DNA of 64,000 nt from Roseiarcus sp963775575 (GCA_963775575.1 CAVZJG010000002.1:1550001-1614000); one strand, 5' to 3'; numbered from the stretch's first letter, positions 35,123 to 43,631 are shown. Program-made: numbers and translations. The notes: generated by a model not told the origin, from the letters alone.

Positions 35123-35690
35123 CCCCGCCGAGCCCGATCGCCTCCATCAGTCCGTCGAGCACCTTGCGGTTGTTCACCTTGATCACGTAGTCGCCGCGCT
35201 TGATCCCCAGCTCCTCCAGGCAATCGGCGGCCATCATGCACATTTCGGCGTCGGCGGCCGGTGACGCGCTGCCGATCGTATCCGCGTCGAACTGCATGAA
35301 CTGGCGGAAGCGCCCCGGCCCCGGCTTTTCGTTGCGGAACACCCAGCCGGCGCGATAGCTGCGGTAGGGCTTAGGCAGCCTCTCGTAGTTCTCCGCAACG
35401 TAGCGGGCGAGCGGCGCGGTCAGGTCGTAGCGCAGGCTCAGCCATTGCTCGTCGTCGTCCTTGAACGAGAACACGCCTTCGTTGGGCCGGTCCTGGTCGG
35501 GCAGGAACTTGCCCAGCGCGTCGGTGAATTCGATGAACGGCGTCTCGACCGCCTCGAAGCCGTAGCGTTCGTAGACGGCGCGAATCTTCGCCGTCATCGC
35601 TTCGGCCGCGGCGATGTCGGCGGCGTCGCGGTCGATGAGCCCGCGCGGCAGGGCGGCGCGGACGCGAGGCGTTTCTTTTGTGTCGGTCAT
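35123..35690 (-). pseudogene. hisS: Histidyl-tRNA synthetase, N-terminal fragment
   Basis: About 188 residues from the ATG at 35690, out of roughly 500 expected. Class II motif 1 region and motif 2 (FRNEKPGPGRFRQFMQFDAD) are intact; the fragment ends at LMEAIGLGG where the MITE begins. HisA loops, motif 3 and the anticodon-binding domain are absent from the window. HisRS is essential, so another complete copy should exist elsewhere, or the rest was moved. The sequence is of the alphaproteobacterial type. Three IS elements lie within 2.5 kb. Confidence 0.9.
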
Positions 35691-35784
35691 GGAAGGCGAG
35701 CGCCGGGTTTGCAACCGCGCCTGCCTTGCCCGACGCGGCGCCGAGGGTCAAGCGGAACCGGCGAGGGGACCACGGCTCGGAACT

Positions 35785-37041
35785 CAGGTTAACGACGATT
35801 TTGCCTTGACGCGGCGGCGTGATTCTCTCGGGCTCCTGATTCGTTTGGGGGCGCCACATGGACGACACGACCGACTTTTTCGCCGACGAGGAGGTTCCCC
35901 GGGCGCGCGTAGCCCTGCTTTTGAAGCATTTCTCCCGGCTCTCGGACGAGCGCGAACCCTGGCGGATCCTGTATCCGTTGGCCGAGGTTCTTTTGCTGCT
36001 GACCTGCGCCACCATCGCCTCTTGCGACGATTTCGACGATATCCTCGCCTGGGGCGAGGATCATCTTGGTTTTCTTAGAAAGTTCGCGCCGTTTCATCAT
36101 GGAATCCCCTGCGAACGCTGGCTGCGCACCCTGGTCAACCGGGTCGACCCTCTGACATTTGGTCGTTGTTTCGACAGTTGGATCAAGGCGCTGTGGCCGG
36201 GCCGGCACAACCTCATCGCCATCGATGGCAAGACCTCGCGCCGCACGCACGACAAGCGCAAGGCGCTCAAGGCGCTGCACACGCTCAGCGCCTACGCGAC
36301 GAACGCCCGTCTCACGCTGGCGCAACTCAGCGTGCCCGAGAAAACCAACGAGATCACGGCCATCCCCGATCTGCTCGACCACCTGGCCGAGGCGGGGCAA
36401 CTCGAAGGCGCCCTCGTCACCATCGACGCCATGGGATGTCAGGTCGACATCGCCGCCGGGATCGTCGAGCACAAAGCCGATTTTCTGCTGCCGCTGAAGG
36501 GCAATCAGGCAACCATGGAAGCGGAGGTCGGCGCCTACTTCGACACCGCGCCGGAGGACGAACTCGTCTCCAAGAGCGTCGTCGAGAAAGGCCACGGCCG
36601 CATCGAAACCCGCGTCTACACCGCCTCCAAAGAGGTCGATTGGATCAAGGCCGACAAGTCCTATCCGGGCCAGCCGCGTTTCGAAAACATCAAGACGCTC
36701 GTTCGCGTTCTCAATCGAACCGAATACGCGGACCGATGCACCTTCGACACGCGGCTCTATATCTCGTCCGCGCCGCTCGACATCGAACGGCTCGCGGCCG
36801 GCGCGCGCGGCCACTGGGGCGTCGAGAGCATGCACTGGCTGCTCGACATGGAGTTAAAGGACGATCTGTCGCGCTACCGCACCGGCCACGGCGCCAAGAA
36901 CATGGCCATCGTCCGCCGCTTCGCCCTCGGCCTCGTGCGCGCCAATAAATCACCCGCAAGCGTCAAAACACGCAGAAAATCAGCGAGTTGGAATATGAAT
37001 TTCCTCCTCGAAATCCTGCAAATGAAATGACCGTTAACCTG
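35785..37041 (+). mobile_element. ISAs1-family insertion sequence
   Basis: 1257 bp with inverted ends CAGGTTAACG (35785) and CGTTAACCTG (ending 37041). It carries one intact transposase gene. I could not see a convincing target duplication in the flanks. It sits 95 bp upstream of the truncated hisS start, on the opposite strand. Confidence 0.85.
35858..37030 (+). CDS. ISAs1-family transposase
   Basis: 390 residues. N-terminal associated domain (FSRLSDEREPWRILYPLAEVLLL, CDDFDDI) followed by the DDE domain: Asp in LIAIDGKTSRRTHD, Asp in LVTIDAMGCQVDIA and the late RGHWGVES...HWLLDM segment. The protein is full length and looks functional. Confidence 0.9.
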   Translation: MDDTTDFFADEEVPRARVALLLKHFSRLSDEREPWRILYPLAEVLLLLTCATIASCDDFDDILAWGEDHLGFLRKFAPFHHGIPCERWLRTLVNRVDPLTFGRCFDSWIKALWPGRHNLIAIDGKTSRRTHDKRKALKALHTLSAYATNARLTLAQLSVPEKTNEITAIPDLLDHLAEAGQLEGALVTIDAMGCQVDIAAGIVEHKADFLLPLKGNQATMEAEVGAYFDTAPEDELVSKSVVEKGHGRIETRVYTASKEVDWIKADKSYPGQPRFENIKTLVRVLNRTEYADRCTFDTRLYISSAPLDIERLAAGARGHWGVESMHWLLDMELKDDLSRYRTGHGAKNMAIVRRFALGLVRANKSPASVKTRRKSASWNMNFLLEILQMK

Positions 37042-37503
37042 GAATCCGTGCCGTGAGGGGGGGCGCACGGTGACATTCAAATTATTCTTCGGCGGCGTTT
37101 TGGCGATCCTCCTTTCGTCTCCCGCTCTTGCGCAGGACGCGGAGGGCGTTCGGAATTTTGTGAGGGCTCTCGGCGACGTTGTCGGGTGCGGTGGCCTATC
37201 AGAAGACGAAGGCCATGCGCTCCTAGGAGCCTCGGCCAAGGCGGCCAGTGGTCTTGTGTCGGAAACCGATCTCAAGCAGGCATATGATGACGGCGTGCGA
37301 GTGGGCAAGTCTGGATACTGTGATTTCATTAAAGAGCATCCAGAGGACGTTCAGAAGCTTCGCGATAGTGCGAAGCGGCAACTGTCGTTAAACGCCCCCT
37401 CGCCGGACGCGAGCGATGACGCGGCGATAGACGCCCAAAAGCAGCGCGAGGAGCTTTCGAGGCTCGCAACTTATCCCTCGAATGTCAATCGGCTCGCAAA
37501 ATT

Positions 37504-39154
37504 GGGTCTGACGCACTTTTGATGACGAACGGGTCACGTGGCGCCGATGACCCGTGCCTGAAGCAAGTCGAGTTTTCCTCGCCCATACATCTGGCGCTTG
37601 ACCAGCTTGAGCTTGCAGATCTGGCCTTCGGCTTGGCCGTTGGACCAACCCGACGAGATTGCGGCGCTCACGGCGGCTTTGTCTTTTGTGACGCCGTTCG
37701 CGAATCCGGCGACGAGACTCGTCTTGGCGCGCTCGATCCACGGATCGAGTTCCGCTAGCGCCTTTCTTCGGATCATGGCTTGGAAATCCGCCACGATTTC
37801 GCGCGCCTCGACCAGAAGCTCGACGCCGCTCTCGATGGCGGCGACGGTTACGGTCTCGGCCTTAGAGAGCCGGTCGCGCCCGATCGTCATCAACCGGGCG
37901 ATGGTTCGGGCGGAGGGCGTGCGGCTTATCGCGCTCGCATCCATCTTTTCCGATCGCCGACGTCGTCCGCTCCACTCACTGACGACACGAAGGCATCCGC
38001 GAAACCCCTGCCGCTTCAGTGAACGCCATAGCTCAGAACCATTGCGACGCCCCGCCGCCCATTGCTCGTCTAGCCAGGGAAGGTAGGCTTCGAGCGAGCT
38101 GCTGCGAACGCGGAACATGTCCGACCTCTGACCGCGAAGCACCTTTCGGGTGAGACCGCGGCTGTAGCCGGTACGACGCACGATCTCCCTGATCGTCGCG
38201 CCGTCCTTGGCCATCGCAAGGATGGCGGCGTTGGCTTCCTCGCGGCGCAGATACCCCTCATATTGGAGCTTCTCGGCCGCGGTGAGCAGGGCGGGATTGA
38301 TCGTGGTCGCGCCGATCGCGGTCCGAATTTGACGCATCGACTTGCGCACGGCGTCGAGGAAAGCGTGGCTTGCGTTCTCCATCAGATGCCAGCGGTCGGC
38401 GACCTGCACCGCGTTGGGGAGCGCCTTTTGCGTCGCCATCGCGTAGCCGCCGCCTCGATCCCGAGCCACAACAGCGATCTGCGGTTGGCTGGTCAGCCAT
38501 GCCTCGGCGGTCGCCGGTTCTCGATCCGGCAACAACGCGATCGTCTTTCGACGTTCGAGATCACAGATCAACGTTCCGTAGCGTTGGTTGCGGCGCCAAG
38601 CCCAGTCGTCGATCCCAATGATCGCCGGGGGCGCGAAGCTCGGGCTGCCGCGCCTGCGCACGGCGCGCAATAGGGTGTCGTTGCTGACCGGCATGCTCAA
38701 GCGGCGCGCGAAACTCGCCGCCGGTCGGCCTCCCAGGGCGAGCGCGAGGCAATGAACAATCTGATCGAGCCGAGCGGTGCGCCGCGCCCAAGGCTTGAGA
38801 ATGTTGTCGTCGAAGCGTTCCGTGAAGATGCGGCGCGCGCATCGAAGCGCGTCACAGCAGAAGCGCCGGGCATGGAGCACCAACACAACGCGCTGTCCCG
38901 CAATCGGTAAGTCCGCCAGGCGACGAGGATATCGGCTGTGAACACGATCGGAAATCGCTCCACAAGATGGGCACGCGCTCAACGCGCTCGTCGCGCGTAT
39001 CGTAATGACGGTGCTGTCGCCGTCGCTCAACGCATCAACCGCGGAAAAGCCGGGCGGGAGCAACTCTGAGGCGTGAAGAGACCGCATGGCGCTGATTCCC
39101 CTGCGAAACCAGGCCAAATCGGCGCCTCAACTTCATCAAAAGTGAGTCAGACCC
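37504..39154 (-). mobile_element. ISL3-family insertion sequence
   Basis: 1651 bp with inverted ends GGGTCTGACGCACTTTTGAT (37504) and GGGTCTGACTCACTTTTGAT (read inward from 39154). AAAATT flanks both ends (37498-37503 and 39155-39160). The element interrupts a secreted-protein gene. Confidence 0.9.
37534..39087 (-). CDS. ISL3-family transposase
   Basis: 517 residues from the ATG at 39087 (MRSLHASELLPPG). N-terminal zinc-binding region with CPSCG and the CCDALRCARRIF pair, an HTH, then the DDE domain: IIGIDDWAWRRNQRYGTL, VARDRGGGYA and the late Glu near WSNGQAEGQICKLKLVKRQMYGR. Complete and probably active. Confidence 0.9.
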   Translation of the reverse strand: MRSLHASELLPPGFSAVDALSDGDSTVITIRATSALSACPSCGAISDRVHSRYPRRLADLPIAGQRVVLVLHARRFCCDALRCARRIFTERFDDNILKPWARRTARLDQIVHCLALALGGRPAASFARRLSMPVSNDTLLRAVRRRGSPSFAPPAIIGIDDWAWRRNQRYGTLICDLERRKTIALLPDREPATAEAWLTSQPQIAVVARDRGGGYAMATQKALPNAVQVADRWHLMENASHAFLDAVRKSMRQIRTAIGATTINPALLTAAEKLQYEGYLRREEANAAILAMAKDGATIREIVRRTGYSRGLTRKVLRGQRSDMFRVRSSSLEAYLPWLDEQWAAGRRNGSELWRSLKRQGFRGCLRVVSEWSGRRRRSEKMDASAISRTPSARTIARLMTIGRDRLSKAETVTVAAIESGVELLVEAREIVADFQAMIRRKALAELDPWIERAKTSLVAGFANGVTKDKAAVSAAISSGWSNGQAEGQICKLKLVKRQMYGRGKLDLLQARVIGAT

Positions 39155-39592
39155 AAAATTGCACGCCGAAACACACTCGAACGCTGTCGTCCCCTACAAC
39201 CCTGACCCCAAAATTGCTGACAAGGCAGCCGCAGTGCAATCAATTTACAACGCTTGGATCATTGCGGGACGAGCCAACGAGTGTGGACTGCTGCCGGAGT
39301 ACGCATTCAAGTCTGAAGACCCTATCCACTCCGACCCGCTCGGCAATATTTGGTATCACAACCTTGGCGCACTGGTTCCCGACGGAAGGGACTTTCAGGT
39401 CGCTTACGAGCACAACGAACGTGTCTTCAAAAGGACGTACCCTGGCTTGTCCGCTTCCGACGAAAAGGGTCAGTGGTGCAGTCGCTTGGCGCAAAGTCAG
39501 GAGCTTCTGGACGTAAAGAGACGGTTGCAAGGATTGAAGTAGAGAACGGGCAGGACGAGTTCGGAAGACCGAAGACCGTCGGCTTTCGAGGT

Positions 39593-39695
39593 GTGCATAA
39601 ATCAATACTTTCGCATAGGCGCGGAGGCCACGCGTTTTCAGCGGCTTACGCTATGCAAAAGATAGTTGCATAAGTGGCCGGGTTTCTGCTATGAT
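39593..39695 (+). promoter_or_regulatory. Promoter and possible recombination half-sites before the recombinase-MNT gene
   Basis: TTGCAT (39666-39671), an 18-bp spacer and TATGAT (39690-39695) form a good sigma-70 promoter. The -10 box ends five bases before the ATG at 39701, so transcription should start at or next to that ATG, giving a leaderless mRNA; no ribosome-binding site is seen. Within the same stretch lie TGCATAA (39594-39600), CTTTCGCATAG (39608-39618), its near-inverse CTATGCAAAAG (39651-39661) and TGCATAA (39667-39673). These could be resolvase binding half-sites. Confidence 0.5.
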
Positions 39696-39700
39696 TGCGC

Positions 39701-40615
39701 ATGGCGATTTACGGATATGCGCGGGTCAGCACGGACGGGCAGACGCTCGACGCCCAAGTGTCGGCGTTGACGGCGGCAGGAGCCGCGCGCGTGTTCCACG
39801 AGACGGCGAGCGGAGCCAAGACCGACCGGCGCGAGCTGGCGAAGGCCTTACGCGCCCTCGAGGCGGGCGACACCTTGCTCGTCACGCGCCTCGACCGGCT
39901 GGCGCGATCCACGCGCGACCTCTTGAACATTCTCGACACGATAGCGAAGGCCGGAGCCGGTTTCCGCTCGCTCGGCGACGCATGGGCGGACACCACGACG
40001 CCGCACGGGCGCTTGATGCTGACCGTGCTCGGCGGGCTTGCCGAGTTCGAACGCGAGCGGATCCGCGCCCGCACCGGCGAAGGCCGGATACGCGCCAAGG
40101 CGCGAGGCGTCCACATGGGACGCCCGCCGAAGCTCACCCCTCGCCAGAAGCACGAGGCGTTGAAAGCCCTCGCCGACGGCACGGCGACGCAAGCCGACCT
40201 GGCGCGCCGGTTCAATCTCAGCCAGAGCACGATTTCACGGTTGGCGGAGAAGGCCTCGCCCCTGCCCTTGACCACTCGACCGGCGCTCGACGCCGAGACG
40301 GAACGCGCGGCGCGCGCTTTCCTGAAACGGCTTGAAGGCAAGTATCCTGTCGTCGAAGCGTTTCTCTATGGCAGCCGCGCGCGCGGCGATCACACGGGGG
40401 ACAGTGACGCCGATTTAGCCGTGATCCTCAAAGGCGAGCGCGGCAGCCGTTACCAAGTCGCGGGAGAGATGGCAGGCATAGCTTTCGACGTGATGATGGA
40501 TACCGGCGTTTTGGTTTCGCCCCTGCCCCTCTGGCCGGATGAATTGGCGCGGCCAGATGCGTTCAGCAATCCCGCTCTGATCCGCAACATTCAGCGCGAA
40601 GGGTTGCGGCTATGA
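39701..40615 (+). CDS. Serine recombinase fused to a minimal nucleotidyltransferase (MNT) domain
   Basis: 304 residues. Residues 1-140 are a resolvase/invertase catalytic domain with nucleophile S10 (YARVSTDGQ), VTRLDRLARS at 61-70 and EFERERIRAR. A DNA-binding HTH lies at about 145-183 (LTPRQKHEAL, QADLARRFNLSQSTISRL). After a short linker, 205-304 is an MNT domain with GSRARGD at 224-230, catalytic acids D236 and D238 (DSDADLAV) and a third acid D263 (IAFDVMMD). MNT antitoxins inactivate HEPN toxins by nucleotidylation; the overlapping next gene is HEPN. The fusion would tie DNA recombination or binding to toxin control. I know of no described example. Confidence 0.88.
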   Translation: MAIYGYARVSTDGQTLDAQVSALTAAGAARVFHETASGAKTDRRELAKALRALEAGDTLLVTRLDRLARSTRDLLNILDTIAKAGAGFRSLGDAWADTTTPHGRLMLTVLGGLAEFERERIRARTGEGRIRAKARGVHMGRPPKLTPRQKHEALKALADGTATQADLARRFNLSQSTISRLAEKASPLPLTTRPALDAETERAARAFLKRLEGKYPVVEAFLYGSRARGDHTGDSDADLAVILKGERGSRYQVAGEMAGIAFDVMMDTGVLVSPLPLWPDELARPDAFSNPALIRNIQREGLRL

Positions 40616-41019
40616 GCAAGGCGACCATCGCCGTAACCGTCCACATGGAAAAGGCCGACCGCGCGCTTACGAGCGCGCGCACGTTGCTGGTGGCGAACGA
40701 CGGCGACGGCGCTTGCAACCGCGCCTACTACGCGATGTTTGATGCGGCTCACGCGGCGTTGCTCGCGATTGCTCCGGACGCTCTCGAAACCGGCATCAAG
40801 ACGCATAGCCGCCTTGTCGGCGTTTTCGGCGAGCGCATCATTCAACCGAAGCTTTTGGCTCCCGACTTTGGCCGCGCCTTGAACAAGGTGCAGCACTTGC
40901 GCGAAGTCGCGGATTACAGCGGCGATCCAGTGAGCCATGAAGATGCGGCATGGGCGGTTGAACAGGCCGAGGCGTTTGTTGCTGCGATCCGTGGCTTGAT
41001 TGCGGCCTTAAAGCCGTGA
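40612..41019 (+). CDS. HEPN-domain protein, probable toxin partner of the MNT fusion
   Basis: 135 residues; the ATG overlaps the recombinase-MNT stop (ATGA). It is all-helical with ACNRAYYAMFDAAHAALLA, THSRLVGVFGERI and the C-terminal LREVADYSG followed by an alanine-rich helix, the pattern of PF05168-type HEPN partners of MNT proteins. Such proteins are often RNases held in check by the MNT. The canonical R-x4-6-H motif is not obvious, so the active site may be a variant, or this copy may act as an adaptor. Confidence 0.8.
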   Translation: MSKATIAVTVHMEKADRALTSARTLLVANDGDGACNRAYYAMFDAAHAALLAIAPDALETGIKTHSRLVGVFGERIIQPKLLAPDFGRALNKVQHLREVADYSGDPVSHEDAAWAVEQAEAFVAAIRGLIAALKP

Positions 41020-41053
41020 ACGCCGCGCGTCTTCGCCGCATGAAGGTGCACTC

Positions 41054-41854
41054 ATGAGCAAGGATTTCGAGATCATCCAACTTGAGATCGACGAGGCGTC
41101 GATTCAAGGATTGGATAATCGCCTGCGCAATCAGCTCATGGGATGTATGCACGCGCACAACGAGCTGACCGTTCTCAATCGTGTTTTCATGTTTGGAATG
41201 AATCCTGCGGGGGATGCAGAACTCGCTTACTCGGCAGGGTCAGTTCAGATGTGCTGCCTGCTACAGGTGCTCGCCGGTAAGTTGTATGAGACTTGGGTTA
41301 TGGTCATCAAGCGGTTTTTAGCCGCGCAGCCCGAGGATAGTGCGATTGCAGGGTTGAAGCTGCCGCATCGGCCTAGTCTTGAATGGCTCAAGAACTACTT
41401 TGGTGACAGCGAAAATAATCTAAAGCAAACCCCTATTCGTATCATTCGGGATAGAACGGCTTTTCATTATGACAAGCTGAATTTGACCGAGACAGTTCAT
41501 AACCTTGGTGCCCATGAGAACGCGATTTACCTTGCGCAGCATCCCGCAAATTCGCTGTATTACCTTGGTTCGATCACTGTGTTTCGCGCGATCTTCGCGA
41601 TGATTGCGGATAAATCCGGAGATGCGAGCAAGCTGACGCATGGTGAGCGAACAATGCGAGGCGCACAAATTGCGACCGAAGACGCCAAGAATGCGAATTA
41701 TCATCTGCATCTGGTACTCTACGGCCTGTTGGAGCAATTATTAGAGCGCGCGATTGGAAAACCTCTCGCGTCTTTAGATCAGGTGAGAATCCCCGTGCAG
41801 GGAGCGCCAGACCCCGACGCCGTGACACTTCCAACGTTTATAGATATTGGGTAG
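41054..41854 (+). CDS. Helical protein of unknown function with an R-x5-H motif, third gene of the MNT-HEPN cassette
   Basis: 266 residues, 34 bp after the HEPN gene. Predicted largely helical, with a hydrophobic central helix (SVQMCCLLQVLAGKLYETWVMVIKRFL) and the motif R132-D-R-T-A-F-H138 followed by YDKLN. This spacing fits the R-x4-6-H signature of HEPN RNases, and abortive-infection-like helical proteins often look like this. GC is much lower than in core genes. Membership of one operon with the previous two genes is likely from spacing. Function is inference only. Confidence 0.6.
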   Translation: MSKDFEIIQLEIDEASIQGLDNRLRNQLMGCMHAHNELTVLNRVFMFGMNPAGDAELAYSAGSVQMCCLLQVLAGKLYETWVMVIKRFLAAQPEDSAIAGLKLPHRPSLEWLKNYFGDSENNLKQTPIRIIRDRTAFHYDKLNLTETVHNLGAHENAIYLAQHPANSLYYLGSITVFRAIFAMIADKSGDASKLTHGERTMRGAQIATEDAKNANYHLHLVLYGLLEQLLERAIGKPLASLDQVRIPVQGAPDPDAVTLPTFIDIG

Positions 41855-41997
41855 TGGCGTTCCCGCGCGAAGGCGCGCGGTCCGATTGTCGTGCTGGGCA
41901 CGGAGCCGCTACGCGTCTCCGCCCTTCGGGCTTCCATCCCTAACGCGTTCCCCTGTCCTGTGGTGCAAGAGCCGCATTCGCGCACGAAAACTCTAAG

Positions 41998-42456
41998 CTA
42001 GTACACCATTCGGTAGAGGCCACCTTTTGAAGACTGGCAACCGCCATAGCCGTGGCCGGTCAAGTTGTTGTTGAGAAATTCGCACTGTATCGACGTTCCG
42101 CGATCACCGGAAAGAACTGCGGAACCTTGGCCGCTACCAGAAATCGCGACGTTGGTCGAAAATCCGCTGGTGGTCGCCGAACCGGCAGCGCCGCTGGAGG
42201 TCGCTAAAATGCTTCTGAAGCCAACCGAACTGCCGAACACGATGGAATATTCGCCTTGGAACTTCTCGCCATCAGGTGCCACAATTTCGAGGGTGCCGTG
42301 CCCTTCGCCATGACCCAGCATCTTTGCATCAAGCACTCCGCTTTGGTTGGCTGTGTCGTTGATCGGGTAGAGCTGCGGCTCACGCGCAACGGCGCAGGCT
42401 CCGAGCGAGAAAATCAGAGCCATACCGGCGGCCTGATAACATCGCAGTTGGCGCAT
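41998..42456 (-). CDS. Hypothetical lipoprotein
   Basis: 152 residues. The N-terminus has a hydrophobic stretch and lipobox SLGAC, so the mature protein should begin at Cys21 and be anchored by lipid. The mature part is glycine- and serine-rich, probably beta-structured, with two later cysteines (IQCEFLNN, GGCQSSKGG). Related small lipoproteins are common in alphaproteobacteria; function unknown. It is convergent with the cassette before it. Confidence 0.65.
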   Translation of the reverse strand: MRQLRCYQAAGMALIFSLGACAVAREPQLYPINDTANQSGVLDAKMLGHGEGHGTLEIVAPDGEKFQGEYSIVFGSSVGFRSILATSSGAAGSATTSGFSTNVAISGSGQGSAVLSGDRGTSIQCEFLNNNLTGHGYGGCQSSKGGLYRMVY

Positions 42457-42612
42457 CTTTTTTGCCTTGGCGGTTCAGAGCCAAGGTCGAAATAACTACT
42501 CCGCCTTCCGAAAGTCAATTCGGGCGTTCCCGCGAGCTGGCGCGCGCGGGGGTTGCGGGGACAGAATCCGAATTGCCGAATTTCGCGGCCGGCAGTCGAC
42601 GCCAGAATTAGA

Positions 42613-42753
42613 ATTACGGTGACGCTTGCATAAATCCCCAATTCGAAGTCTCGTCGGCCACTCCTCCCTGCCGTTTGGGGCCGCGATTGCGAGCGGCGGG
42701 GGTCGCGGCCAAGGCTCACCTGAATAAAGGAATTATGCATGCGTCACCGTAAT
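42613..42753 (+). repeat. 141-bp MITE, copy 3
   Basis: Nearly identical to copy 1 at 33296-33436, only a few bases differ, over 9 kb away in the same orientation. It separates a lipoprotein gene from what looks like a 5'-truncated reading frame, so it may have caused a deletion or insertion there. Confidence 0.9.
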
Positions 42754-42758
42754 CCCCC

Positions 42759-43013
42759 ATTTCGTCTTGGAAGGATCGTGAGTCCTCACCTCCGCCTCTT
42801 GGATCGAAATCGATACAAGAGATTGCCGTCTTTCCAGTGGCAGCGGTAGGGTTGGCGCACGAAATTTTAATGGAGCGGCTCCTGCTAACTCTCGCGCTTC
42901 CGTCTGGCGGTCGCCGGACATATGCCCTTGGGCCTCATCAAGTTGCGGCTTTGATAGCAAACATGCCCGATTATCTTGCTGAAATGACGGCGGCGAAGCC
43001 TCAGCCTCAATAG
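42759..43013 (+). pseudogene. Possible 5'-truncated small gene next to the MITE
   Basis: An open frame of about 84 codons runs from the MITE edge to a TAG at 43011. Its second half (HEILMERLLLTLALP, GPHQVAALIANMPDYLAEM) has good protein character, unlike the Pro/Ser-rich start. The nearest start is a GTG at 42837, which would give 58 residues. Either a small intact gene or the tail of a gene cut by the MITE; family not recognised. Confidence 0.3.
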
Positions 43014-43162
43014 ATGTGCGCGACGTGACTTTTGGCATGACAAGCTCTCACTTTTCGGCTAGAGTGAACTAGCTGATGAGCGGTCATCGCAATGTCGATC
43101 CAGCGGGGGTTGCAGCCCCCGCCGATCGTCTCTCTAGTTCACGTTCTCCGCTTCGCAGACTG

Positions 43163-43426
43163 TCAGGGCCGCGTCCACCGCTCCATGTCTTCGTTGATGC
43201 GCCTATTGTACTCCTCCATCCGAAGCGCCTCCAGCTTGGATTCCGTCTCGTTTCGTTCGGATTCCATTTCTTGGCGAAGTTCCTGGAATTGTTGCTGCTG
43301 CGCGGCTTCGGCTTGCTGTCGCTGGCCGATCAGATAGTCGTTCATGCCGCCAAGGACGTCCGCCCCTTGGGCGAGCACTGGTGTCGCGAAAGCGAAGAAT
43401 GCGGCTATTGCGATTGCGGTTTTCAT
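43163..43426 (-). CDS. Small secreted coiled-coil protein
   Basis: 87 residues from the ATG at 43426, with GGGAGAG eight bases upstream. A cleavable signal peptide (MKTAIAIAAFFAFATPVLAQ) precedes a Gln/Glu-rich helix (RQQAEAAQQQQFQELRQEM) that continues to the C-terminus as a charged coiled coil. Likely periplasmic. No family recognised. Confidence 0.65.
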   Translation of the reverse strand: MKTAIAIAAFFAFATPVLAQGADVLGGMNDYLIGQRQQAEAAQQQQFQELRQEMESERNETESKLEALRMEEYNRRINEDMERWTRP

Positions 43427-43442
43427 AATGGTCTCTCCCGCT

Positions 43443-43616
43443 TCAATTTCCACCATTCACCATTGGCAATGCGCTTGTCTCAGAAGTCTGAATCCGGCTA
43501 GTCTCTCTGTCGGGCTTCGCGCGCGGGCGCTTGCGCTCGGCGCGAGGCTGGGGAGGGGTTTTCAGCAGGCGCAGCAACAATGCGTCGCGCCGCTGGTCGC
43601 TTTCCTTGTCATTCAT
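43443..43616 (-). CDS. 57-residue basic hypothetical protein
   Basis: Starts at 43616 with MNDKESDQRRDALLLRLLKT followed by PPQPR and a Lys/Arg-rich tail. Short alphaproteobacterial proteins with the same RRD-x-LLLRLLKTPPQPR core are frequent and may be antitoxin- or DNA-binding-like, with no proven role. Its start is 15 bp from that of the divergent RNxxxH gene, so the two may share a control region. Confidence 0.5.
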   Translation of the reverse strand: MNDKESDQRRDALLLRLLKTPPQPRAERKRPRAKPDRETSRIQTSETSALPMVNGGN

Positions 43617-43631
43617 GCGGGGGAAGATAGC

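Larger units (their letters stand above)
37070..39542 (+). pseudogene. Secreted protein gene split by the ISL3 element
   Basis: The 5' part (37070-37503, GTG start) encodes a signal peptide (LFFGGVLAILLSSPALAQ) and a domain with paired Cys (DVVGCGGLSED, SGYCDF). The 3' part resumes at 39161. Removing the IS and one 6-bp AAAATT duplication rejoins them in frame as 272 codons: LAKLHAETHSNAVV bridges the junction, and the protein ends RRLQGLK. The second half has two more Cys. I do not recognise the family. In its present state only a truncated 150-residue product could be made. Confidence 0.8.
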
